Source: Nymphaea colorata (lineage: Eukaryota > Streptophyta > Magnoliopsida > Nymphaeales > Nymphaeaceae). From it: 64,000 nt of DNA. Numbering within the stretch: position 1 is the stretch's first letter; each line of letters starts with the position of its first letter. The translations under genes were made by a program, and so were the position numbers. Where the stretch lies: NCBI RefSeq assembly GCF_008831285.2, contig NC_045145.1:14878802-14942801 (forward strand), written 5' to 3'. The notes under the pieces are model-generated. The model was not told where the DNA came from. It saw only the letters and a list, made by a program, of their open reading frames with translations, and searched no databases. Of the stretch, positions 23,684-37,200 are shown piece after piece.

Positions 23684-26600
23684 TCACCTATGGACACAAG
23701 CCAAAGATTTTGAAGCCCATGCCCTTGCGTTCATTGCCCCACCCTGTAAGTTGCTCCCTTTGCAGAGCCTTGGAATACATAACATGTAACTGAAGATGTA
23801 AACTGCTTGTTCCCGATAAGCTAGAAGCCTTTCCCAGAGGATCGCAACACCCCTGCCTTGCACGTACCTTTCCCAAAAGCATTTTGTCCCTGCAAGCAGT
23901 CTTGGGAGAAGGAAATAAAGGAGCCTCAGGGCCAGAAACGAAATAGCCAATGCTAGGTAGGTTTCCTGCTGAAGCAATTTTTCAGGAGACTTTGCCCATG
24001 AAAATGGACAATATTCTGTCTCAGCATCCTTAACCGCCTTTGTCAGGTTCAACAAGTCCTTCACTTTCTCTGGTGATAATTCTGGAGATGATGGTTTGAT
24101 GCCTGATGAATAGCAATTCCAGAAACAAATATTAACAATGGCACGAATATTGTGCTGCACTAGCACTCTAAATCAATGTTATTAGACGCACACGCTTCAA
24201 GGCATGAAGCGTGTGCCTCACTGCACTTCACTCAGGAGAAAACATTAAAGCTTTCAGGTGAAGTGGGCATATGACCTGAGGAGTGCGCCTCTGTCAGGCC
24301 ATGCAGGTAAAAAGAATGTGAACACATTTGACAAGGTAAACAGCATTAACGATTGCCGGACTTCAATAACTAACTGATTTTTTTACAAGACATATCTTCA
24401 CTTAGACCAATCACCACATAGAACAACTGCACGCACCGTGAAGCAATACAAAGTGAAAGTCTGCAAGTACCACTTTAAAGAACCATACCTGTGACATCCA
24501 CATAAAAAGCTAACACTGAGCTGAAAGTCCTGGACCCACGGTAGCGCAGCCGGGTTGTGGAATTTTGCAAGAAAAGGGTAGGGAATCCATGAACCCCATA
24601 CTTCGACAGCAGACTGAAATTGCGCTTATGTCATTCAAGATGGACCAGAAGTACCAATGGAAAAAAACACAGATTAACTGAAAAGATGAATTACTATACC
24701 TTGGCCTAACAGCAGATTCTTCAACTGCAATATGGTGGATAGTGGGGAACAAGGAAGAGAGAATGACAAACACAGGCATGCTTGTCTTCGAGAAAGGACA
24801 CCAGGATGCATGAAAGAACATAGCAACATAATTGTCACTATTTCTGTGGATTAGATTTAATGCCCGCTGCAGGGAGACCTCATCCAACTTCACAGCATAT
24901 GGCAAAGGGAGATCAAGATCAGTATCAAAGAAGAATTACATACAAATTAAAATATGATGATGGCTCATAAATAGAAATCTAAACAGGGACTAACATCACC
25001 AACTTCAATAGTATCCGTGAATATCGTCTAATTGATCAACCAAATCGATGCAAAGTGCGTCTTTTTCGAAAAAGACCCAATAAAAATGTTAAAAACAATG
25101 AAAACTAAAAAAACCTGTCCTTTCCCCTTTTATTTAAAACCTCCAAAACCAAACTTTTCACATTTTTTTCATTATTTTTGCTTTAAAGTTTAAAACTTAA
25201 GCTAATGTTTTTTTATCTTCATTTATGTCGTCACTAAAACATCATTTTTATCATTTTATCAAGTTATTTTTATGTTTTTTTTGCTAGTTTTTCATTTATT
25301 TTACTTTTTCCTAATTTTAGGTTTTTTATTTTCCTATGTCACATGGGTGCGGGTATGATATGGGTACAGGTACGGAGATGTAGGTATGGGTATGACAATT
25401 TTAAAAAACTTGGATACAAGGGTATGGCAGAGTGTACATGTAAATATATATATATATAATAATCCACAAAAATTCTCAAAATTAAGCAAAATGAGAGGAA
25501 ATATAGAATCTTAATGGAAGGGAAATATAGAAGAAGGAAGAATCAAAATTAAAGAAAAAATTAAGTTTGAAAATATAATTTTAAACGTTTTAAAATGCAG
25601 CCATACCTATCCATACCAACGTACCCATGTCGCCGTACCCACATACTGACACAAGTACATGGGTAAATCTCATGTACCCGTGTCACATAGTCCTTTTCTA
25701 AAATAATTGCCTAATTTTTCCTGATTTTCCCAAGAGTTTCAGCTTTGCCAAAAAATACCCAAGAAAGCCCTTGCTGTTTAAAACCCAAGATTAGTCCCTT
25801 TTCCTTTTGTTTCAATCTTTCGATGAGTTGCTTATTGCGCATCAACTGACCTATTTGCAAGTTCTATATAAATGCTGTGGCACATATTTCATTAGAAAAG
25901 AATCTTCTGTCTTTATTCTTTTCCCCTTCAATGAGACTGATTTCTTCTGACCCACCCTTCAAAGATGGTCATATTTGATGGGATACCCTAAATTTTACAT
26001 CAGAAATGAGTGTTAGAAGTGGTACTATTGTTTCTTTGCATTCCTAAGTTGATCTGAGTGGTGAAAATTCAGCTATAAATAACTACTTTTGTCTAAAGAA
26101 GAACATCAATTATTATCATACTGATTTCAAGTTGTTATCAACATCAGGCTTTCGTCATACTTGGATACGTACCTCTTTGGTTATGGCTTCTTCAAATAGG
26201 CCATCCAAAGCTAGAAGAGCACTAAATAGGAATCTTCAATTCCAAAATGCACATATACAGCTCTTCATGCTCAAGTGCAACTATGTGGTGTTATTAACAA
26301 AGTAAAGCTCCATCTTGTATTCAATTAAAAAAAAACTCCGAAAAAGAATAAGAGATAACTATGAATCAAGAGAGATGTTCTCGCAGAGTGCTTCTTGACG
26401 TCTACTCCGCTGCAGAATGCACATCGATTAAGTAATTGAGGTAAAAACGGAGTCTCTTCAGAAGATCCTTAGGTTAATACACTTGTGGCTAAAGTGACCG
26501 AAGATCAACAGAACAACACTATGCCTGCATTGCAAATCATCTAAAGATGATAGCACATTCAAAAGATGTCGAAAAATAACCAGCATTTCCAATATAAGTG

Positions 26601-27426
26601 CTCTAATGCGGCCGATATTGTGGGTAACCTACACTACAAATCGCTGGGATAACATATGATTCACTCGTCAAAACGAAAAACCACAACCAACGATGGAAAA
26701 ATTGCAATTCGCCTCGAAAATAGGACACCTAAACAACCCGGTCTTCTCATACCATCCTCGAGACGATTCTCGCAAGAATTTCACGGCAAAAAATATCATG
26801 ATATCCTGTCATAAACGGCAGACCTATCCCAGAATGTGATAAGATGCAGGCCGAAAATCCTCAAGAACGCAAGGACATAAACTATGGAAAACACCGTGGA
26901 ACCAGCACTGTTGGAAGGGCAGACGCCTGGATGTTGGCGGGAATTATAAAAAGGTTAAACTTCGAGATGCCTCTTTAGTCCATTTGAATTGAGAACCTGA
27001 ATACCCCGAAAAGGTACCCAGAGAAAACCCATGCCCAAAGAGCACGCTCCACATAAAGATCGAGGAAACCATTAGAAAAAGAAAAAAGAAAGAAAACGAA
27101 AGCCTCAAAACCCAAACCCAATATCAAGAGCATCTCCGCAGGAAACCAAAAGAAAGGGGAGCAAAAACTCAACAAATCCGAAAAGGGGCAAAATAGAAAA
27201 CCAAGTTTACCTCCATGACATTCCGACCATCACCGCCATACGCTGGACGGAACTCGGAATCCGCCGGCAAGCACGAATACGTCAACCCCAACACCACCAT
27301 ATCAATGGCCGAGATCGAGGGGCACACGGAGGCAGACGAAACCTTGATAGGCGTCAAAAGGAAGGCGAAGCCGAGCATCCACCCTAGGACGAACCTCATC
27401 TCCCTCGGCATCCTCGCCCTTAACAT
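23684..27426 (-). CDS. 5'-adenylylsulfate reductase-like (APRL) membrane thioredoxin
   Basis: Exons (minus strand): 27426-27211, 24887-24700, 24613-24489 and 24102-23684. They join in phase to give 315 residues. The N-terminus has a secretory signal-like core ([14 protein letters not shown], residues 11-24), followed by a Cys-containing luminal stretch. The thioredoxin fold covers roughly 73-177, with HASWCPFSK carrying a single redox-site Cys102 (WCPFS instead of CxxC) and the cis-Pro GVHGFPTLF segment. A transmembrane helix follows (about 225-243), then a basic cytosolic tail. Known: APRL proteins keep only the reductase's thioredoxin-like part; their function is poorly defined. The exon 2 acceptor (gctgtgaag|TTGG) was chosen because it is the only AG that keeps the frame. 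The first of three close ATGs is used; any could serve. Confidence 0.88.
24188..24216. repeat. Perfect 12-bp hairpin in APRL intron 3
   Basis: gcacacgcttca (24188-24199) and tgaagcgtgtgc (24205-24216) are exact reverse complements with a 5-nt loop. It sits in a short transposon-like patch with further cttca/tgaag words. It is not followed by a T-run and is inside an intron, so it is not a bacterial-type terminator. Confidence 0.8.
25334..25690. mobile_element. Foldback-like inverted-repeat element in APRL intron 1
   Basis: The left end reads ctatgtcacatgggtgcggg. The right end, read on the minus strand, is ctatgtgacacgggtacatg. Inward from both ends the sequence is built from gggta/gggta(t)gg words in opposite orientation (gtatgggtatg on the left, cgtacccacat on the right). 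The arms are around an A/T-rich centre with a (TA)n at 25446. No reading frame is present. This fits a small non-autonomous DNA transposon about 357 bp long. I could not define a clean target-site duplication. Confidence 0.55.
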
Positions 27427-27847
27427 CCCTCACAAGCCAGCGAGAGAGACAGACCCTGGGATTTTTTAGGGCACCACCACGCCCTGTTTTTGCTCCTCCA
27501 GGAAAGAGAAGAAATGGGTTTCAGCAAAGAGTTGAAAAGCCCACGTCCGGGAAAAAGGTGTTGGGCAGAGCCAATTCCTCTCTGCAACTCTCTGCCGACC
27601 GCCAACCCATAAGAGAATGCCGGGGAGGGGTCGTTAATTGGAGAAGAAGAGGGCAGTTTCGTCAAGTACAAACTCCGCTGCTTCGCCTCCGTCGTCGTCC
27701 AGGACGGGTGGTTTTGAAGAGGGCGAGCGGCAGGCTGACATGGACTTCATTACATGACCTTCGTACCCCTATAAATTGGCGCAAATTACAACACCCTGTC
27801 TCGCCCGAACCGGCAACCGGAGCTCGGTCCCAGGTATCGTCGAGCCA

Positions 27848-28762
<915 letters not shown>

Positions 28763-28765
28763 CCC

Positions 28766-28767
28766 TT

Positions 28768-28826
<59 letters not shown>
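28766..28826. repeat. (CT)n(AT)n compound microsatellite
   Basis: About 25 bp of CT is followed by 36 bp of AT. It forms the outer border of the right arm of the inverted repeat described above. Confidence 0.9.
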
Positions 28827-28828
<2 letters not shown>

Positions 28829-31098
28829 ACAAGTAAATACCAGAACCTCTTACACTAAATTTGATGAGAATCGTGTAAGTTGTTATGCCCAAAAGATCAG
28901 ACAAATGACATTAAGTTGCAAATACAAAAAAAAAAATTGTCTCTGGTATTTCAAACACTTAAAAGGAAGCTTGGCTTTTATTTTTGCAATTTAAAATCCA
29001 CGTTGATCTTCTTCTAATCAATAGCCTAGATGATTGAGATAACTTCAAGCATATCGTTCTTTAAATAAATGCCTTTTCTTTATAACCAACAAGCTATACG
29101 TATAGATCCTCACACGAAAGCTGGGAATGATCAATTTAAGATTTTATTCAGCGTTCTCGGCTTAACACCTTCCTACAAATTGTAACGTGGTTGATAAAGC
29201 AGTTGAACAAGAATGAAAAGAAAAGGAAAATATATCATTAAATCATCACATGTGGTACAACTGAGCAATGATATATAACACGTACTACTCTGACAAAAAG
29301 CTTAACATTTACATTTACGTTCCTCTTTGATTGCAGGGATTACTATAGTTAATTGGTGGTCCGCTTTTGGTTCTAAATTTTATATTTATCCTAACTCGAC
29401 TAGTGTACAACTAAATATGAAATTCTATAATATAAATTTGATCCAAACCTTTCTTGTTGTGACTACTCGCCCCGATTTCTTATGGTTAGACATGCCTGTA
29501 ATTAAATCATGTGATCTACCAACTCTTACTTTAAAATGAACTTATGAGGCATGTTGGCATGTTGCCGATAGGTAGGGATACTATTCCGAGGCATCAAAAG
29601 CAGCCTTAGACCTTATGGGGATGAATTGAAGGGAGGAGGCTCTGGCCTTCACTCTGGCGGTGGGATTTCCTCCCATTCATGATTCACCCGAAGAAATACC
29701 AAGGTAAAAATTGTATATCTAACATTTTGTCTTTAGATTTTAAAACAATTTCCAAGATCACATCATATTTCTTGGAATAGAAGCATAGTATTCTTACGCT
29801 CTTTAATGTTTTCTCCCTTACCTTTATAAAAGAAGTTTCAGATTCAAAATTGAACCCGTAATGGCATCTTCAAAGTGTCTGCAACTCTCCTCCTCAAGCA
29901 TCATTGTGCATAAAATGGAACTCAAAGCTTCTGTAAATCGAATTAAGGGCAACACAAATTCATTATTGATTCATGATTAGCTGGCTTTGAATACGACCAA
30001 CACCATCCTCTCAACAACCCGCACTTTCGTCGTAGATACAACAAACTTATGGTAAACGCATCATCTCTCTAGGTTATTACACACTTTTTATGAAAATGTG
30101 TCTCTCATCGAAAATGTCAAAAAGCGATTTCTTTGTTGAAATTGCAGGCAAACAGTAGGGCCTCCAAAGAAAATTTGGCTAAATCTTCACTACTTTTCCA
30201 AAAGAATAAAGAGACCATTCTTAGCCCACGGCAGTTCAACTTTAGTAGCCTGCTGTATTTGTGATTGCCTTCTCAACCGCAGAAGAGTCATGAGACTCTC
30301 ATCAGCCTTGCTCCGACAGCATGACAAGGCCTTGACTAGATCGCAAGAGATCATTAATGAAGTTCTGAATGCTCCGAGAATGCTCTTCAAGGAAAGCATC
30401 AAGTAGGAATTCATTCAAGGTTGCAAATGAACCTTACAGTACTGACAAGCTAACCGAAGTTTAGTCATCACCTGATCAGGTTAAAGCTCCGGTTGGTGAC
30501 ATGCTTGTAGTCAAATAAGTGCAACGCCTTCACCAGAGTCCTTCCACTTTGAAAGAGCTAGCATTGCCAATTCATTACATTGCAGATTGTTTTGGCAATG
30601 CTACAATAACTCAGAAATCATCCTAAACATCAGTTATTTGATTCGGCAATGAATGTTCATGCAAGCATTTTTAAACATACAGGGTTTCCAGTTCTATACA
30701 TTTGAGGACAGAACTTTAAGGGTTCAAGGACATAATGCTCCTGCGTGAATGCAAAACTTCCAAACACAGCCTGGTAATGACCTCTGAAAACAGTGCCAAA
30801 TCAGTGTTGCAGTCAAGCTTCTCATACAAAACCATCACAAGCATGGATCCTTCCATCTTAAGTTAGGTCCTGAATTGGGTATAGTTTCGGGCAATATGAG
30901 ACACCAATAGATATCCCAACAATGTTTGCATCATGAGACGGGTGAATATAGGACAGATTTCATTGGACAGTGGATCTGAAATCAGAGTTTGTTCACAGAT
31001 AATTCAGTTTAAGGATCAGCTTCTCTGTGTCTCGCACGCACAGCGGCAAACCCATTCTTACGTTAGCAGACTTGGCTGTGATGATTTAACCTGCCCCG

Positions 31099-31218
31099 CT
31101 TGGTCTCCTCCAGAATAGTGTCAAACTGCAAAGTGAAACTTGTTCTCTCCCCCAACAGTGTCAAACTGGAAACTGCAGCTTGGTCTCCTCTACAACAGTG
31201 TAAAACTCCAAATGGAGG
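31099..31218. repeat. Three exact-period 40-bp tandem repeats
   Basis: Units start at 31099, 31139 and 31179. Each reads cttg(g/t)tctc, then a variable base or two, (a/c)a(a/c)(c/t)agtgt, aaact, a short variable part and aaa. Copies differ by several substitutions but no indels, so the period stays exactly 40. The period is not a multiple of three and the array is not in a recognisable gene. Confidence 0.85.
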
Positions 31219-33579
31219 CACTTTGAACTCGAAAAACCTTCCCTTGAACTCTGCAGATTGCTGTAAGCAATATGCATTTGCTCCCAATTGGCAAAACAGA
31301 AAAACAGCAAAACTCCAGCACATTTGTATCTCTTAATTGCCGCTCTGTCTTCTTCTCTCTTTTAGTTGTTTCTCTTTCTTCTGCTGTCTAAGACGGGTAC
31401 TTTCCCCTTTTTTGTGACCTGAAGCATAATTAAAGTTATAATTTATATGCTATCCTATGAGCATTGTTTCCTTAAAGGCATACACTTCAAAAGCAGGCGA
31501 ACGGTCGCAGTCTCAAAATGCTCAATTTGTCAGGCAATGATGTAACTAGTGAGGTAAAACCAAGGCGCGTCAATTGACAATTGCTGGTGGAAGTGTATTT
31601 GTCAAATAGGACTGTGCCATATGCTTCGAGTTTCAGTAGATTTTCATGATCAGGTGTTGGCAAAGACCGAGAACTAATTTTCTTCAATTTCAGCCTTTTG
31701 TGTGTTTTTCTGTGTGCTTGCTCGTCTGCAGCACTTTGAAGGCTTTCCGTCCTATTTTTAGTTAATGATGATTTGCTGTGCACTACTTTGCTTATCTCTC
31801 TTTTTAAATATTACAAAAGCAGAATGAAATTTGATTAACGTTGAATGGTTGTTACAGTATTGTTGGACTATTTTGAATTTCCTAACACAATTACATTAAT
31901 GATTTAAAAAATCGTTATGACTAAGTAAGTTCTACAAAAAACAACCATGCACCACTGATCCTAATATCCAAAAATCTATAAATCAATATGTTGATCATGG
32001 CTTTTAGTGCATAGAAATGATTGCTTAAGAATTTGAAAACAAATGAAATAACTTTTTCTCAATTTAGAAATTGGACCATGCATAAACACATTGCAGTATC
32101 AATTTCCGAAGTTCTTAGGGGAGATAGATCTTATATTTATGTAGTCTCTCTTCAATATAAGAAAAATGACCCGCGGCTCTTTGATCGATTTGGTGATGCC
32201 AGCATCTAATTTATGTATTTAATCTAATCTTCCATTGAACAACTAAAATTATATGACTTTATATGACTGATGAACTTTCACATTATTTTTATGTGTTATA
32301 TTAATTGTTTAACGTGCTTTTGAGGTGGTTATGTGCTGTTTCTATTATTCTATATATTGTCTTTACATGCTTTGCTTGTCATATATTAGCACTTCGAATT
32401 TTTTGTTTTTATTAATATTATTTCTTTTAGTTATATGGTCATGAAGCTTATACCATAACTAGAAGACGGTTGCATGACAAGCATGTTAACATGGAGACCA
32501 GATTTTAGTAATTATTTAGTAATTAGAAGCAATGATTTAATAGTTTGTATTTAGGAAATTTAAAACACTACATGCACTAAGGATTGAAAAATAGCAATTT
32601 AAATTGCAAATCAGATTTGTTTTATGAAATGTAATTTTAAATTTGATTATTCAATTTTATTAATTTGCTCTTTCAAGCTATTAACTATATTCAAAATCAT
32701 GTTACCAATCTTTCATGTTGGGTGTTGTCAGGTATTTTATTTATTTATTTTGCAGCAAGTTGATAATCATTGGTTTTTCAATCAAACGTGGATCAATTTG
32801 TTGTTCACTTTTAGAAATTAGCATCTCATTGATTTACATGTTTGGGACAACTTAACTGGCCTTGTCTGGCCCCCTCTGCATCTCAGGCTCGACCCTGTGC
32901 CTTGGCTGTGGCTAGCATAAAGAGAGGATGACACTTGCAACTGCTACTTTATAGCAAAAACCAATTAATGGAAAGACATATGGTTTATGGTACAATACAC
33001 ATATCACTTAGGAAATTTGCAAAAAAGGTTCCTGTCCTCGAGAAATAGCTCATCTCCGTAGACTCAAAGAACTTGGGGGAGCCCAGAAAATTTTTTACCG
33101 TCAAGTATCGTCCCATTTGATACCTCAGTTGTCAGAATCCCGATGAATAGCCTCGTTAGCGAGTTGAGTCAGTCATCAAACCAAGTAGCGTTTTAAATCT
33201 GCAACTAGTTAATCCAGTTAGTCATTTAGTCAACCTATAGTCAGCATAGCTGTTGGTCAGTCTGCTAATGTTTGTCTTTATATATATAACCATAATGGGT
33301 CAGGAACAAAAACCAGACACTTCAAACGTACTATTTGAATTATTTTTTATGAAAACTAACCTTACCAATATGATCTCAGGTTGGTGCAAAATACAGATTA
33401 AGTTGATCATTTTTTAGGTTTTAATAGTGTCTTTATAATAAGCAAAAATGAATTGACTCTCGTAAAGTCAACATTTTGATAATAGAAAAATCAATATTTT
33501 TCATAAAAAAATGTTTTATATCAATATAATTTTTCTGTTTTTATTTTATTTAAAATATATTTTTAGCACAAAATTAAAA

Positions 33580-33601
33580 GGTCTGGTTTTATGGTTTTTA
33601 C

Positions 33602-33693
<92 letters not shown>

Positions 33694-33742
33694 GAGTAAT
33701 TGGAAAATCCCAGACCATTAGGTCAGAGATGAAAACCAGACC
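33580..33742. repeat. (CT)n(TA)n microsatellite inside an 11-bp inverted repeat
   Basis: ggtctggtttt (33580-33590) and aaaaccagacc (33732-33742) are exact reverse complements. They flank a (CT)n run (33605-33635) and a (TA)n run (to about 33688). The arrangement resembles the hairpin-like structure at 28 kb but without a longer arm. Confidence 0.7.
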
Positions 33743-34220
33743 ACCAAAAATAATTATTGAAGTATACATGACCAAATCAGACCGACTAGGTCTCTTTGGC
33801 GACTTACAACTTTGATTGGCTTCACCTACAGGCTACAAGAGTGCACGTTGTGCAAAACTACATATGGGCCACGGGGAACATGCCCACAAACTTCCAAAAC
33901 ATTTGCCTACAAGTGCACATATTTACATATGAGTGCTCAGTGCCCCCTCACCAGAATTTCTAGCAACGTCATTGACTCGTCCATTATCTATGTTTGTGGT
34001 TAACTTTACTAAACCTATCTTATTTAGCTTATTCTTTGAATAATCAAATTTGTAGGGTTAGGTTTCAAAGAAAAATTGTACATTTTCTGCTGAAATATGG
34101 GGTGAAACAAACTTAAATTGGGTACAACAATCATGATAAGGAATTACCCAGAAGAGAAGAGATTACCTCCTGTCTATGAAGCTAATCCTCTCAGCAATAA
34201 TATGTTGCACAGTTCCCAAA

Positions 34221-37200
34221 CTAGAGTGGATCAAAATTCTTTACTAAGCCATCATCCAGTACATTAAGTTTCCCTGAGATTTTAGCCTTGCATGCAGGAC
34301 ACATGAAACCAACAGAGTCGGGTTGTGTCTCAGGATCAATTCCCTCATGGTTGAATTCCTTTCTGCACCATACACATACAGTAGTAACCTGATGGTTGTT
34401 GACGATCTTTGGCAACAATGCATCCCAGTCCGGCTGCACCGAAGTCCCAATGGCTTCAACCAGGGCAACACCACAGTCCAGGTCCACTGGGATTGATATC
34501 GGTTGCTTACTGTCACCCACTGGTACCTTCTCCGAACAAGATCTCTCATCCGTCTGGCCAGCAATCTTCGGTTCATCTTCTCCCTGCCAAAGCAATACTA
34601 GTCAGACAAAGTATTTCCACAAATAACGACCACAACAAACATCACTTGCCCCCCTCAAGTCTAAGGAAGATTGTGGCCACACCGAGATTTTGGACAAACA
34701 CGTAATACCCAACCCAAAAAATATTATATGACATTCACGTGTTAAAACATAAAAGTGACTGAGGGATATTGTATGTTACAGTTACAGAAACAGTATTCAT
34801 TTTCAAATTACTCGTGCTGATTCCTCCAAACAATTCTGGCGGTATGAATTAGATATATTGGGTGCAGCACTAACATCTCTCCGGCATTTTTGTACAGAAA
34901 ATTAGAACACAGATGAATAGACTCGCTCCTTTTCTCCCATTACACGGACAATCATTGAAGAAACAAACAGCAATTTATGTGCCTGCTTGACCTTCACTGG
35001 TTAAGGAGAAAGAACGGCAAATAGTTTACCAAGAACAAAGAGTAATGGACTGTTTTAAGTAATAGTGTTCTCAATTGATAACTGGAGAAAAATGGGCTAC
35101 ACTCGCTATAATCAAGCAAGTGATGTTTCCTAAAAAGAACTTGTACACCAGCAAAATACACCACAAATACCTTTTTTATCTTCATCTCATGTGAAAACAA
35201 ACAGCTTGATGATTGCAAGGACACAGATGATGAGTCTGTCAACTTGCATTGTTTTTCACTTTTTCCATCAACTAGAACCGCAGATTCAGCTACAATTGGC
35301 TTAAAAACCTGCTCTTTATCACCATAAAGACCATCAAAACCACTGTCAAGATTGTAGCATTTGCTTGTTTCATCGACCGTACATTTTTGTCCACCTGCTC
35401 CAGAATTATTGGCAAGATCCTTGTGAAAGCCATCAAAACTGTTTGCAGAGTTGTCGATGCCTTTGTCTTTCACATCAAGCTTGACACTATCAGACGTGCC
35501 ATTCAGATTGGAAGGCAAACAGGAATTTGCAATATCATCTTCCTCATTACTAAATCCATTTGCGTTCTCAACAGAGCCAACCTTTTCTTCTTTTCGATGA
35601 ACAATTGCAGCATCATTATTCTGCTCATCAGCAATGTTCGTTAAAGTAGCACAAGAAACAATTGCGCTGGTAGCATCCCTTGGAGTAGAATCAGAAGCAT
35701 TCCCGTCTATACACATCTCTGAATTATTGACAGAGCTTCCGTGAGTAACAGTTTGTTGACCATTAGTTTTAACATCAGAGCCATCATCCAATGAATTACT
35801 GTCATTACCAATAGCAGAATGCATTTCACAACCCATTGAAGTAACTCCAACATGTGACAATTGATCAACGTTTTTCTCCACAATTATCTCATCCGGCAAT
35901 GCTTCAAGACTTCTAACATAATGTCTCACATGTACACCAACATGACCATTATAGCGATGCCTCTCTTCAAAAATCTTGTGGCAAATCTGGCACTCATACT
36001 TTCCATCTTTAATGATAACACCTTCACCAATAGTTTTATAAGGTCGACATGTCTTCGCATTTCTCTGATGGGCTGTCAGCAAGTGCTGCATAAACTCCTC
36101 CTTCTTGCAGAAACTCACTTTGCACTGACGGCATTCAAGCAAACTCCTGAATTGGTCCTTCACTGGATTCTTTACCTTATGCGAGAGATGTCCATCGTTA
36201 TCAGAAGAAGCAGAGAGAGTCGTTGACACAAGGCTTACGACCACCGTTTGAGGCTGAGAGTTGTCTTTCTGGCTGTCCTCCTTAGCAACAACACTCTATG
36301 ACACATCATGAGCACATTAAATGACTAAATCTTGCGGAACTGTCAAAACCTGTTTTAGCAAATTTTTCCCATCTAGGAGAACGTAACTTACTTTTCCTGG
36401 AGGCAATTTATTCACCGAAGTATTGTCAACACCTAAATTTGGAGAAATGTCCCAACTTGCAGCATGGGACCCAACTGAAGACATCAAATGAGAATACACC
36501 TCCTTGTAGGTAATAAATTGCTTCCCGCTCGGGCTTCAAAAATAAAATGAAAAAGTTAGCAAAATGATATTGAAGTACTAGGAAAAGTGAAGAAGGGTGA
36601 ACAGTACCAATACCATACATGATAACCCTTTGTAGAATGATATCATTTTAACAGCCTAACAGAAATGTGGCTGACTAGGAATGCCAATGACAAAGGGAAA
36701 TGCCTTGATATTACTCCACTTCAATTGACTAAGGTTGCAGGGCATGATTGGTGTAGTTGAAACAAGCAACAGCAAAAATCCAAGAATTAAATATTGTGGG
36801 GCTTAACAGGTAGACTACCATTTGAAACTCAGATTAATGAATATTTCAGGATTCTAATATTAAGGAAGGATAACTTTTATAAAGAGGTCCACTTGTGTCC
36901 ACTTTGCTTGTCGGCATAAATTGATAATGCCTGAGCTCTTTTCCTTCACTTTCAGTTTTATATATAATTGCACGGCAAAAGAAGGTACAACGAGGCTGGT
37001 TATCCACAAAGGACTATTTTCCTCACAAACAGGACCTTCAGAACAAGTCGGCAACGGACCAATTTCCTCGAGTGACTCTCTATGCCGTCGTTCTTTTGAT
37101 TGTGACGTCCTGTATACGTTTGAATATGATCATCTGACTAACTGGTTTGCTTAAATCCAACTTAAATTAAAACAAAAGGCCCAAAAAGATTTTTTTTTTA

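Noticed and set aside
24188-24216. Rho-independent terminator
   Set aside because: It is an intronic hairpin in a eukaryotic gene and lacks a T-run.
30190-30414. Small minus-strand gene near 30.3 kb
   Set aside because: 74 codons with a Lys/Leu/Ser-rich product and no family motif, splice context or promoter. It is possibly a decayed fragment, but I cannot support it.
31099-31218. Possible CRISPR array
   Set aside because: The units are contiguous with no spacers, only three copies and diverged, in a plant nuclear sequence.
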